Assembly: GCA_028717505.1 (NCBI GenBank)
Contig: JAQUNQ010000007.1
Location: forward strand, 1-19,241
Source of the DNA: Candidatus Peribacteraceae bacterium
GTDB lineage: Bacteria; Patescibacteriota; Gracilibacteria; Peribacterales; Peribacteraceae
Reading direction: 5' to 3'
Length of the DNA stretch: 19,241 nucleotides
Shown: positions 12,925 to 19,241 of the stretch, one piece after another
How positions within the stretch are numbered: the stretch's first letter is position 1
Layout of the letters: every line of letters begins with the position of its first letter
Position numbers and translations under genes: made by a program
The notes under the pieces: model-generated
Seen by the model: the letters and a program-made list of their open reading frames with translations, nothing else
What the model was told of the DNA's origin: nothing
The model's database searches: none

Positions 12925-13011
12925 TGGTGCCGACGGAGAGAATCGAACTCTCAAGGGATTGCTCCCACACGCTCCTGAAGCGTGCGCGTCTACCAATTCC
13001 GCCACGTCGGC
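12925..13011 (-). tRNA. tRNA-Leu (anticodon CAG)
   Basis: On the minus strand this is a class II tRNA. Acceptor GCCGACG pairs with CGTCGGC, the anticodon stem CACGC/GCGTG encloses TTCAGGA (anticodon CAG), the long variable arm contains GGGA/TCCC, and the T arm is GAGAG-TTCGATT-CTCTC. CCA is encoded at the 3' end. It reads the leucine codon CUG. Confidence 0.97.
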
Positions 13012-13019
13012 ACGGGAAT

Positions 13020-13048
13020 ACTGTAGCAATGATAAGGCGGAGAGTGAA
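13020..13048 (-). promoter_or_regulatory. Promoter for tRNA-Leu
   Basis: On the minus strand, TTCACT (13043-13048) and TACAGT (13020-13025) are separated by 17 bases. The tRNA begins eight bases after the -10, so its primary transcript has almost no 5' extension. Confidence 0.6.
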
Positions 13049-13061
13049 CATCCTCACACAC

Positions 13062-13097
13062 AAAACCACAGCTGGGATTCATGAATCCCAGCTGTGG
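13062..13097 (-). terminator. Intrinsic terminator of the SLH/Calx-beta gene
   Basis: A perfect 32-base palindrome (13066-13097, half-site ccacagctgggattca) is followed on the minus strand by TTTTGTGTG. It lies 13 bases after the stop codon at 13111. The arms are unusually long for a simple terminator, and the palindrome may be a dispersed repeat used as one. Confidence 0.8.
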
Positions 13098-13110
13098 AGG
13101 AAAGACGGAA

Positions 13111-14610
13111 TCAGTCAGAGATCGTCAGGGTCGCGCGATAATCGGTGCCGAGCTGTGCACCGCCCGTGGGGCTGCTGAGAGTGAGGTACACCGTCTCCCC
13201 GGAATCGGATTTGTCGTCGCGGGTGACCGGCACCGTGAAGGTCTTACTCGACTCACCGGGTGCGAAGGTCAGCGTGCCGCTCGTCGAGGTATAGTCGCCC
13301 CCCGCGAGCGCTGACCCGTTGGCAGTCGCATACGAGACGGACACCGTATTCTTCGTGCCACCGACGCGATTGACAGTGATGGTCGCTCTGCTGTCCGACT
13401 CGAGGACTGTGTAGTTCGTCTGGCTGAATAGGAACGTGCCCGAGCCGAAGGATCCGATTTCGTTGTCGTGGATCGAAACCACCACGATCGATGGAGAGAG
13501 CGCCGCACCACCCGTCGGCGAGCTGAGCGTCACATTGAACGTCTTCTTCCCGTCGATGCTGGCATCGTCTTTGATCACGACTGAAATGGTCTTCGACGTC
13601 TCGCCTGCGGCGAAGGAGAGTGTGCCACTGGTCGCATCGTAATCCGCGCCGGACGTGCCCGTCTTGTTGCTTGTCGCGTAACTCACATCCTGTGCACCGG
13701 TGGTCACGCCCGTGCGCACTACTGTAATGGTGGCACTCCCAGCATTCTCGTCCACCTCGTAGGCCACCGCACTGAAGCCAATGGTCGTGGTCGACGTGCC
13801 GCTCGTGCTGCTCGAGGAAGAGGATGTCCCGGAGGCGGATTCATTGTCGATGATCGTGAGCGTGGCTGTGGAGGGGGAACCGAGGGAGGCGCCGCCCGTC
13901 GGATTGCTGAGGGAAAGCAATATCGTCTTGCTGCCATCGGCTGCGGAGTCGTCCTTCAGGGAGACCGTGAACGTCTTGCTGGATTCCCCGTCCGCAAACT
14001 GCAGGACGGAATTCGTCGCCTCCGTAAACTCCGTCCCCGCCGTCGCCGTGCCGGCCTTCACCGAGTACTGCACCGTCGCCGCCCCCGTCTTCCCGCCAGC
14101 GCGGATGACACTCAGGGTGATGGAGGGAGCCGATTCGATGATGCTGAAGGTAGAAGTCGAGAAGCGGAAGGAACCCTGGACCGTGTTCGTCGGCACGGAG
14201 GAGGAAGATGAGGATGAGGATGAGGATGAGGATGAGGATGAGGATGAGGAGGAGGAGGAAGACGAAGAGGATGATGTGGAGGAATTGGAAGAACTCGAGG
14301 ATTGTGAGCTTGAAGAGGAGGCGACACTCGTTCCGACTACATTCTCCCGGAAACGCTGGAGCATCACAGCGAGTTGGCCGCGCGTGACGTAGTCATTGGG
14401 ACCGAACCTATTGCTGTCATAACCATGGATGACACCCAGGTCATACATCTCTCCAATGGCCTCATCGTAGAACGAGCCATGGGGAACATCGGAAAAAATG
14501 GTCGAGCCGAGGAGGCTGGACGCGAGGCCGACGCCGGCCACTGCGAGGAGCGCTCCTGCGGCAAAGGAGGGCAACGCCACGGAGAAGAAAGCCTTGAAGG
14601 AAGGATGCAT
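13111..14610 (-). CDS. Surface protein: SLH domain, poly-Ser linker, three Calx-beta domains
   Basis: The 499-residue protein has a signal peptide (about 1-38) and one SLH unit (39-90: F-S-D-V-P, Y-D-E-A-I, L-G-V-I-H-G-Y, F-G-P-N-D-Y-V-T-R-G-Q-L-A). A linker of almost pure serine (about 97-138) follows, then three Calx-beta-like modules with the recurring V-S-Y-A-T, T-G-T-L-x-F-A-x-G-E-x-S-K-T and L-S-x-P-T-G-G-A. Calx-beta folds are beta sandwiches that usually bind calcium and occur in adhesion proteins. A single SLH unit is fewer than the usual three, so anchoring may need oligomers or may not be cell-wall based. The Ser tract is encoded by a hexanucleotide repeat (14207-14248). The protein ends within the last Calx-beta strand (T-L-T-I-S-D). 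A possible -10 (CATAAT, 14637-14642) gives a 20-base leader. Confidence 0.9.
   Translation of the reverse strand: MHPSFKAFFSVALPSFAAGALLAVAGVGLASSLLGSTIFSDVPHGSFYDEAIGEMYDLGVIHGYDSNRFGPNDYVTRGQLAVMLQRFRENVVGTSVASSSSSQSSSSSNSSTSSSSSSSSSSSSSSSSSSSSSSSSSSVPTNTVQGSFRFSTSTFSIIESAPSITLSVIRAGGKTGAATVQYSVKAGTATAGTEFTEATNSVLQFADGESSKTFTVSLKDDSAADGSKTILLSLSNPTGGASLGSPSTATLTIIDNESASGTSSSSSSTSGTSTTTIGFSAVAYEVDENAGSATITVVRTGVTTGAQDVSYATSNKTGTSGADYDATSGTLSFAAGETSKTISVVIKDDASIDGKKTFNVTLSSPTGGAALSPSIVVVSIHDNEIGSFGSGTFLFSQTNYTVLESDSRATITVNRVGGTKNTVSVSYATANGSALAGGDYTSTSGTLTFAPGESSKTFTVPVTRDDKSDSGETVYLTLSSPTGGAQLGTDYRATLTISD
14207..14248. repeat. Hexanucleotide tandem repeat (GATGAG x7)
   Basis: Seven perfect copies of GATGAG (coding strand CTCATC, reading Ser-Ser) lie in the linker of the SLH/Calx-beta gene, with imperfect copies on both sides. 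Because the unit is six bases, slippage would change linker length without breaking the frame. Confidence 0.85.
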
Positions 14611-14706
14611 GGGAAAAGCGGGAAAGGAAACGCCCGATTATGGGAAGCCCCCCTGCGGCAATGCAAGTGACAGTTCCCTCCTCCGGATGTGCGATGTTCT
14701 ATTCCC

Positions 14707-15333
14707 TTAATAGCCGCTCAAGCGATCCTGCAGAACATAGAGGGCATCCTGTTCTGCAAGAGACGCTTCTTCCCCCAACCGCTCCTGCATTTTCCTGCGC
14801 ACCCCCTCCGCGAGGGCAACGGGCACACGCAGGGAACCATTCTCGACGGGCAGCCCGAGCATGCGGTACATCCGCCGCGCGCGCTCCACCGCTTCACCGA
14901 GGAGATTCTCAGGCAATCCCTCCCTCTGCAGGTCACTCGTCGGCACATCCTCGCGCGTCCGGTCTGCCACCGAGAGGGTGAAGGTGTCTCCGTCTCCGGA
15001 GGAACGCACGAAGATGCAGAACCCCCCTTCATTCGTGGAAGACAGTTCGGACCGGCCACCCTCCGTCCGAAGCTGCACTGTCATATTCACCATGGACGCC
15101 GGTCCGCGCAGATGCACCCGGAGACCCTTTGGCTGGACATCCGTCTGCAGCACGAGAAAGGCCTTCGCTCCCAGCGTAGGATCCTCCACGCGTACCCGCT
15201 CCCCCGCCCCACTCCACAGGAATGTCCGGCCGGCGAGCGCCCGGTTCAGGGCATCCACGTACGGACGACGATCCTCCTCCCAAGGGGCTCGTTCCGCTCT
15301 CCGCGGGGTGCCGTTCTCCTTGCCGTTGCTCAT
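14707..15333 (-). CDS. Hypothetical protein, 208 residues
   Basis: The ATG at 15333 gives a charged, soluble protein with no signal peptide and no membrane helix. The N-terminus is basic and disordered (M-S-N-G-K-E-N-G-T-P-R-R), the middle looks beta-rich (G-A-K-A-F-L-V-L-Q-T-D-V, G-L-R-V-H-L-R-G, F-C-I-F-V-R-S-S-G-D-G-D-T-F-T-L-S-V) and the C-terminus is helical (L-L-G-E-A-V-E-R-A-R-R-M-Y-R-M-L-G-L). Codon use resembles the neighbours and the gene has normal composition, so it is very probably real. I do not recognise a family. It is divergent from groESL and lies 96 bases upstream of the SLH/Calx-beta gene on the same strand. Confidence 0.75.
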   Translation of the reverse strand: MSNGKENGTPRRAERAPWEEDRRPYVDALNRALAGRTFLWSGAGERVRVEDPTLGAKAFLVLQTDVQPKGLRVHLRGPASMVNMTVQLRTEGGRSELSSTNEGGFCIFVRSSGDGDTFTLSVADRTREDVPTSDLQREGLPENLLGEAVERARRMYRMLGLPVENGSLRVPVALAEGVRRKMQERLGEEASLAEQDALYVLQDRLSGY

Positions 15334-15414
15334 CGCGTCTGCGTCATGGAAGAGAAATTATCGCTCTCCAATAATTATTTACTTTTGTCAAACTTCCACT
15401 TCATGCGCATGATA

Positions 15415-15449
15415 GAAAAAAATTTCCGCGACGCAAGAAATTTTTCTTC
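15415..15449. repeat. AT-rich inverted repeat upstream of the groESL promoter
   Basis: GAAAAAAATTTC (15415-15426) and GAAATTTTTCTTC (15437-15449) are inverted repeats of about 12 pairs around a ten-base loop. It ends six bases before the groESL -35, where AT-rich DNA could act as an UP element. As a hairpin it could instead block transcription coming from outside. Confidence 0.5.
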
Positions 15450-15455
15450 ATCAGC

Positions 15456-15483
15456 TTGACGGGCCAAATTAGCACTCTAAAAT
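15456..15483 (+). promoter_or_regulatory. groESL promoter
   Basis: TTGACG (15456-15461) and TAAAAT (15478-15483) are separated by 16 bases. The -10 lies inside the CIRCE spacer, so repressor binding directly blocks RNA polymerase. Transcription should start near 15490, giving a 5' leader of about 65 bases. Confidence 0.8.
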
Positions 15484-15495
15484 ATCGACTGCTAA
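15469..15495 (+). promoter_or_regulatory. CIRCE operator (HrcA binding site)
   Basis: TTAGCACTC (15469-15477), a nine-base spacer and GACTGCTAA (15487-15495) match the CIRCE consensus TTAGCACTC-N9-GAGTGCTAA with one mismatch (C for G at 15489). It overlaps the promoter upstream of groES, the standard place for HrcA control. This implies an hrcA gene elsewhere in the genome. Confidence 0.93.
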
Positions 15496-15497
15496 TT

Positions 15498-15517
15498 CGC
15501 CCCGCATGTGCGGGGCG
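15498..15517 (+). other. Stable hairpin in the groES 5' leader
   Basis: CGCCCCGCA (15498-15506) pairs with TGCGGGGCG (15509-15517), a very GC-rich stem right after the CIRCE site. No T-run follows, so it is not a terminator. It may stabilise the 5' end of the mRNA, or be a dispersed repeat; a similar core occurs at about 5730-5746. Confidence 0.6.
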
Positions 15518-15554
15518 CTCCTCTTCTCCGCGCTTTCTTTCCCCCTCCCCTCTT

Positions 15555-15884
15555 ATGAGTAAAGTCCCAGCGCTTGCAGTCGCCATCGAACCGCTCGGCG
15601 ACCGCGTCGTCGTCCATCCCCTCTCCCAGGAACAAGTCAGCGCCTCCGGCATCGTCATCCCGGATACCGCCTCCGGCGAGAAGCCGCAGGAAGGCGTCGT
15701 CCTCGCACTCGGCAAGGGCGGCATCGGCAAGGACACCGCGAACCCGACCGAGTACCTGAAGGTCGGCGACCGCGTGCTCTTCGGCAAGTACGCCGGCGAC
15801 GACGTGAAGCTGAAGGATAAAGACGGCAAGGACGTGGAAGTGAAGGTCCTGCACTTGGATTCCATCCTCGGCCGCATCAAGTAA
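15555..15884 (+). CDS. groES: Co-chaperonin GroES
   Basis: The start at ATG 15555 gives 109 residues, slightly longer than the usual 95-100 because of a short N-terminal extension (M-S-K-V-P-A-L-A-V-A). The family core follows: I-E-P-L-G-D-R-V-V-V, then the mobile-loop segment A-S-G-I-V-I-P-D-T-A that contacts GroEL, K-P-Q-E-G-V-V-L-A-L-G-K-G, V-G-D-R-V-L-F-G-K-Y-A-G and a final L-D-S-I-L-G-R-I. GroES caps the GroEL ring during ATP-driven folding. It is the first gene of the CIRCE-controlled operon, 69 bases before groEL. Confidence 0.97.
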   Translation: MSKVPALAVAIEPLGDRVVVHPLSQEQVSASGIVIPDTASGEKPQEGVVLALGKGGIGKDTANPTEYLKVGDRVLFGKYAGDDVKLKDKDGKDVEVKVLHLDSILGRIK

Positions 15885-15953
15885 GGGTGCGACTACGCTC
15901 ACCCTGACATCTTTTTCCTACACCCTACCCCCTATCCCCTCCCCCCTAGAACC

Positions 15954-17588
15954 ATGGCTCAAGCCAAGCAACTCCTCTTCGGAAACGACGCCCGCAAGAA
16001 AATCTTCGCGGGAGTCTCCAAGCTCGCGCAGGCCGTGCGCGCCACCATGGGCCCCAAGGGCCGCAACGCTGTCATCGAGAAGAAGTACGGCGGACCGACG
16101 GTGACGAAGGACGGTGTTTCCGTCGCCAAGGAGATCGACCTCGAGGATCCCTTCGAGAATATGGGCGCGCAGCTCGTCCGCGAAGCCGCCACCAAGACGA
16201 ATGACGCCGCCGGCGATGGGACAACCACCGCGACCGTCCTCGCTTTCGCCATCATGGAGGAAGGCATGAAGCACCTGAGCGCAGGCAGCAACGCCATCTC
16301 CATCAAGCGCGGCATCGACAAGGCCGTGGCCGCCGTGGTGAAAGAACTCACCGCCATGAAGAAGGATGTCTCGAAGAAGGAGGAGTACTCGGCCGTCGCG
16401 AACATCTCGGCACAGGATGAGGAGATCGGGAATGTCATCGCGGAGATCATCGACGAAGTCGGAAAGGACGGTGTGGTCACTGTGGAGGCGGGCCAGACCC
16501 TCGGCATCGAGAAGGAATTTGTGGAGGGTATGCAGTTCGAGAACGGCTACATCTCCCCCTACTTCATCACGGATGCCCAGCGCCTCGAGGCCGTGTACGA
16601 GAACCCCTTCATCCTCATCACCGACAAAAAGATTTCCTCCATTCAGGAGATCCTCCCGCTCCTCGAGTCGCTCGCCCAGCGCGGGAAGAAGGAACTCGTG
16701 ATCATCGCGGAGACGGTGGAGGGCGAAGCGCTCGCCACCCTCGTCGTCAACAAGCTCCGCGGGACCTTCTCCGCGCTTGCCGTGAAGGCCCCGGCCTTCG
16801 GCGACCGCCGGAAGGAGATCCTCAAGGATATCGCGGCACTCACGGGCGGACGCGTGATCTCCGAGGAGGTGGGCCTGAAGCTCGAGAACGCCACGATCGA
16901 TGATCTCGGACGGGCGCGGCGGGTCGTGGCCGACAAGGACAAGACGCTCATCGCTGACGGCCGCGGGGAGAAGGCAGACATCGAGCGACGCATCAAGGAG
17001 ATCAAGATCACCCTCGAGAAGACGACATCCGACTTCGACAAGGAGAAGCTGCAGGAACGTCTCGCGAAGCTCAGCGGCGGAGTCGCCGTCATCAAAGTCG
17101 GGGCCGCGACGGAAGTGGAACAGAAGGAGAAGCAGCACCGCGTAGAGGATGCGCTCTCTGCCACCCGCGCCGCCGCGGAGGAGGGCATCGTCCCCGGCGG
17201 AGGCACCGCGTACATCCGCTGCATGCCCGCGCTCGAGAAGCTCAAGAGCGACAACGAGGACGAGCAAATCGGCATTGAAATCGTGATGAACGCCCTGCCC
17301 GCCCCCTGCCGCCAGATCGCGGATAACGCCGGCATCACCGGCGAGGTCGTCTACGAGAAAGTGAGGCACCTCAAGGGGAACGACGGCTACAACGTGATCA
17401 CGGCCAAGTACGAGGACCTCGTGAAGGCGCGCGTCATCGACCCGAAGAAAGTCACGCGCTCCGCGCTGGAGAACGCCGCCTCCGTGGCCTCCATGTTCCT
17501 CACGCTCGAGGTCGCCGTGACGGAGATCCCCAAGAAGGAAGAACCGATGCCGCAGATGCCGGGAGGCGGAGGGGGGATGGACTTTTGA
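15954..17588 (+). CDS. groEL: Chaperonin GroEL (Hsp60)
   Basis: The protein has 544 residues, the normal family length. ATP-site residues are present: T-K-D-G-V-S-V-A-K-E with D53, G-D-G-T-T-T with D88, and the catalytic Asp at 399 in R-V-E-D-A-L-S-A-T-R-A-A-A-E-E-G-I-V-P-G-G-G. The apical domain has Y-I-S-P-Y-F and A-P-A-F-G-D-R-R-K-E. The C-terminus ends G-G-G-G-G-M-D-F, a shortened form of the usual Gly-Gly-Met tail. It forms the double-ring folding chamber with GroES in the cytoplasm. Expression should rise when HrcA loses activity under heat or misfolding stress. A strong terminator follows seven bases after the stop. Confidence 0.98.
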   Translation: MAQAKQLLFGNDARKKIFAGVSKLAQAVRATMGPKGRNAVIEKKYGGPTVTKDGVSVAKEIDLEDPFENMGAQLVREAATKTNDAAGDGTTTATVLAFAIMEEGMKHLSAGSNAISIKRGIDKAVAAVVKELTAMKKDVSKKEEYSAVANISAQDEEIGNVIAEIIDEVGKDGVVTVEAGQTLGIEKEFVEGMQFENGYISPYFITDAQRLEAVYENPFILITDKKISSIQEILPLLESLAQRGKKELVIIAETVEGEALATLVVNKLRGTFSALAVKAPAFGDRRKEILKDIAALTGGRVISEEVGLKLENATIDDLGRARRVVADKDKTLIADGRGEKADIERRIKEIKITLEKTTSDFDKEKLQERLAKLSGGVAVIKVGAATEVEQKEKQHRVEDALSATRAAAEEGIVPGGGTAYIRCMPALEKLKSDNEDEQIGIEIVMNALPAPCRQIADNAGITGEVVYEKVRHLKGNDGYNVITAKYEDLVKARVIDPKKVTRSALENAASVASMFLTLEVAVTEIPKKEEPMPQMPGGGGGMDF

Positions 17589-17595
17589 TCAAAAC

Positions 17596-17622
17596 GGGGG
17601 AACCAACGGTTCCCCCTTTTTT
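17596..17622 (+). terminator. Intrinsic terminator of groESL
   Basis: GGGGGAACC (17596-17604) and GGTTCCCCC (17608-17616) form a perfect nine-pair stem with a three-base loop, followed by six T residues (17617-17622). Confidence 0.96.
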
Positions 17623-17646
17623 AAAATTCCCCTTCTCTGACACTCG

Positions 17647-17700
17647 CCCTCACCCTACCCTCTCCCTGTTGGCGTTGGCGCTGGAGGGAGGAGCCGGAGA
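17647..17700 (+). repeat. Dispersed repeat copy B (CCCTCACCCT type)
   Basis: The 20 bases 17647-17666 match the minus-strand copy at the 3' end of mpg at 18 of 20 positions. The following ggagggaggagccggagagg is roughly complementary, so the element can fold back on itself. It is intergenic here, between the groESL terminator and the tmk promoter. Confidence 0.6.
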
Positions 17701-17719
17701 GGAGGCAATATTTCCGCAC

Positions 17720-17747
17720 TTCAACACACAGGAGAACGCGCTATACT
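17720..17747 (+). promoter_or_regulatory. Promoter for tmk (near-leaderless)
   Basis: TTCAAC (17720-17725) and TATACT (17742-17747) are separated by 16 bases. Nine bases then precede the ATG at 17757, so the mRNA has at most two or three leader bases. An AGGAG-like sequence (17730-17734) lies upstream of the -10 and cannot be in the transcript. Confidence 0.7.
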
Positions 17748-17756
17748 CGTCCAACC

Positions 17757-18338
17757 ATGCCCGGAACATTCATCGTCCTCGAAGGCCCCGACGGCGCCGG
17801 CACCACGAAGCACAGCAAGCTCCTCGCGGACCGCCTCACGCGCGAAGGGCGGGCAGTCGTCCTCACCTTCGAGCCGACGGACGGGCCCATCGGCAGCGAA
17901 ATCCGCAGAGACCTGCACACGCACAAGCCCATCGACCCCCTCGCCCTCCAGAAGCGCTTCTGTGAGGATCGCGCGTGGCACCTCCGGGAAGTCATCGAGC
18001 CGGCGCTCGCCCGCGGGGAGACCGTGATCTCCGACCGCTCCTTCCACTCCACCATCGCCTACGGCGAGGCGCTCGGACTCCCGCATGAAACACTCCGAGC
18101 CATGACGAAAGACTTCCGGAGGCCGGATATCCTCCTCGTGCTCCTACCGCCCTTCTCCGTCCTCGGGGAACGCATGGGCAAGCGGGAGGCGCACGATGCA
18201 CTCGAGAAGCGTGACCTCCAGAAGAAGGTCTATGCGGCGTACCAGCGACTCGCAGCGGAGGACCCCTCGGCCATTGTCATCGATACCTCCGGCCCGCTCG
18301 AGGAAGCGGCGGAGCGTGTGGCGAGGTTGAGTGCGTAG
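17757..18338 (+). CDS. tmk: Thymidylate kinase (dTMP kinase), variant P-loop
   Basis: The 193-residue protein phosphorylates dTMP to dTDP for DNA synthesis. Family features are F-I-V-L-E-G-P-D-G-A-G at 5-15, F-E-P-T-D-G-P-I-G (38-46) in the place of the usual R-E-P-G-G-T-P-L-G, D-R-S at 93-95 followed by S-T-I-A-Y-G (98-103), and R-M-G-K-R-E in the lid (139-144). The P-loop reads G-P-D-G-A-G-T-T-K: the Walker A lysine that normally follows G-x-G is replaced by Thr, with a Lys two positions later. Length and all other motifs are intact, so the enzyme is probably active. It is flanked by its own promoter and a repeat-rich spacer before folD. Confidence 0.9.
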   Translation: MPGTFIVLEGPDGAGTTKHSKLLADRLTREGRAVVLTFEPTDGPIGSEIRRDLHTHKPIDPLALQKRFCEDRAWHLREVIEPALARGETVISDRSFHSTIAYGEALGLPHETLRAMTKDFRRPDILLVLLPPFSVLGERMGKREAHDALEKRDLQKKVYAAYQRLAAEDPSAIVIDTSGPLEEAAERVARLSA

Positions 18339-18420
18339 TGGGTAGTTGGTAGTGGGTAGTACGGGGATGCTGATATCTGTTTGTATTCCCTCATTTCTAC
18401 TATCTACTCACTCCTCACTC
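18336..18420. repeat. Tandem and inverted TAGTGGGTAGT repeats after tmk
   Basis: TAGTGGGTAGT occurs at 18336-18346 and again at 18350-18360; the first copy includes the tmk stop codon. About 40 bases later ctactatctactcactcctcact is roughly complementary, so the region can form an imperfect hairpin. It has no T-run and may be a simple-sequence dispersed repeat. Confidence 0.5.
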
Positions 18421-18429
18421 TCTGCCCTC

Positions 18430-18459
18430 CTCACAAACAAGAGAGGAACCTGATACAAT
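18430..18459 (+). promoter_or_regulatory. Promoter for folD (leaderless)
   Basis: -10 TACAAT (18454-18459) lies six bases before the ATG at 18466. The best -35 is CTCACA (18430-18435) with an 18-base spacer, a partial match. Transcription should start at or next to the A of the start codon. Confidence 0.55.
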
Positions 18460-18465
18460 GCAGCC

Positions 18466-19241
18466 ATGCCGCCCCTCCTCCTCTCCGGCCGCGAAGCCGC
18501 CGATGCGCTCCTCGCCGCGCTCCAGCCGAAGGTGAAGGCCCTCGACCCCAAGCTCGTGGTGGTGCAGGTGGGGAATGATCCGGCGAGCGCGAGCTATATC
18601 CGGCAGAAGTTCAAGAGCTGCGAAGCTGTGGGCATGCGGAGTGAACATATCCACCTCCCGGAGAAGACGACGCTCGCCACGCTGATGGACACGGTGCAGA
18701 AGCTCAATGCCGACCCCGATGTCACCGGCTTCATCGTGCAGGTGCCCCTCCCCGCGCATCTGCAAAAGCATGTTCCGGAGATTATCCGCGTGATCGATCC
18801 GAAGAAGGACGTGGACGGGTTCGGGGCGTACAACCTCGGAAAGATGTTCCTCTCGACGGAGTTCGAGCACCTCCCGCCCGCCACCCCGAGCGGCATCATC
18901 GCGCTCCTCGAGCACTACCGAATTCCCGTGGCCGGCAAGCATGTCGTCGTAGTGGGGCGGAGCAACACCGTGGGCAAGCCGATCGCCGTCATGCTCCTGA
19001 ATCGCGACGCGACGGTGACCATCTGCCACAGCCGCACGCCGGACCTCGCCTCCCTCACGCGGCAGGCGGACATCCTCATCGTGGCCGTGGGCAAGGCGGG
19101 ACTCGTCACCGGCTCCATGGTGAAGGAGGGCGTCGTGATCATCGATGTGGGCATGAACAAGACGGAGAAGGGCCTCGTGGGCGACTGTGACTCCGCCTCC
19201 GTCTCCGTGAAGGCTTCCGCCATCACGCCGGTGCCGGGGGG
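18466..19241 (+). CDS. folD: Bifunctional methylene-THF dehydrogenase / methenyl-THF cyclohydrolase FolD (3'-truncated by the window)
   Basis: The frame runs from ATG 18466 off the end of the window: 258 codons are visible, with only the last part of the protein missing. FolD interconverts 5,10-methylene- and 10-formyl-tetrahydrofolate using NADP in one-carbon metabolism. Visible motifs are S-A-S-Y-I-R-Q-K (catalytic Y44 and K48), V-Q-V-P-L-P, P-K-K-D-V-D-G-F, P-A-T-P-S-G-I, the dinucleotide-binding V-V-V-V-G-R-S-N-T-V-G-K-P, A-T-V-T-I-C-H-S-R-T, and the beginning of the final P-G-G motif at the very end. There is no Shine-Dalgarno sequence; the start codon is set by the -10 box six bases upstream. 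Confidence 0.96.
   Translation, partial: MPPLLLSGREAADALLAALQPKVKALDPKLVVVQVGNDPASASYIRQKFKSCEAVGMRSEHIHLPEKTTLATLMDTVQKLNADPDVTGFIVQVPLPAHLQKHVPEIIRVIDPKKDVDGFGAYNLGKMFLSTEFEHLPPATPSGIIALLEHYRIPVAGKHVVVVGRSNTVGKPIAVMLLNRDATVTICHSRTPDLASLTRQADILIVAVGKAGLVTGSMVKEGVVIIDVGMNKTEKGLVGDCDSASVSVKASAITPVPG

Noticed and set aside
15918..17369. 483-codon minus-strand open frame
   Set aside because: It is antisense to groEL; long antisense frames are usual opposite GC-rich groEL genes.
1..19241. CRISPR array, phage or insertion sequence
   Set aside because: No regularly spaced repeats, transposase, integrase or phage structural genes are visible on either strand.

Overview
The window is GC-rich bacterial DNA that uses the standard code: TGA ends several genes, so it is not a recoded Gracilibacteria-type genome. 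Several traits suggest a Patescibacteria/CPR member, perhaps of the Peregrinibacteria/Peribacteria type. These are cysteine-rich DUF4215-type surface proteins with Ser/Pro stalks, an SLH/Calx-beta protein with a poly-Ser linker, few Shine-Dalgarno sequences, and many start codons 6-9 bases after a -10 box. The assignment is an inference from gene style; no rRNA or ribosomal protein gene is present.

Layout. (1) 1-2064, plus strand: the tail of one surface protein and a complete Cys-rich surface protein, both ending in the same T-G-P plus hydrophobic plus RRKR anchor. (2) 2065-5400, minus strand: an inverted-repeat element, then in transcription order a small hypothetical gene with a terminator, mpg (3-methyladenine DNA glycosylase), a PEBP-family lipoprotein, LemA and a TPM-domain membrane protein. 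(3) 5544-7574, plus strand: tRNA-Pro(CGG), a cluster of palindromes, then a strong promoter, a 17-residue Ile/Thr-rich leader peptide, an intrinsic terminator, a 119-residue hypothetical gene and ilvA (threonine dehydratase). This looks like a classical ribosome-mediated attenuator and is the most interesting part of the window. (4) 7575-8128: an AT-rich intergenic stretch holding a promoter and a small one-helix membrane peptide ORF. (5) 8129-11217, minus strand: a lipoprotein with an RskA-like domain, a 133-residue hypothetical protein with a near-consensus promoter and no room for a 5' leader, and an O-antigen-ligase-like polytopic protein with C-terminal TPRs. (6) 11330-12922, plus strand: a divergent methyltransferase-like/TPR protein. 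(7) 12925-15333, minus strand: tRNA-Leu(CAG), the SLH/Calx-beta protein and an unrecognised 208-residue protein. (8) 15456-19241, plus strand: groES-groEL under a CIRCE-overlapped promoter with a strong terminator, then tmk and a truncated folD, each with its own promoter close to the start codon.

The genes fall into cell-surface functions (Cys-rich proteins, SLH/Calx-beta, ligase, lipoproteins, LemA/TPM), housekeeping (groESL, tmk, folD, mpg, tRNAs) and one biosynthetic step (ilvA). Regulation can be read directly at two loci: CIRCE/HrcA for groESL and the proposed Ile/Thr attenuator for ilvA.
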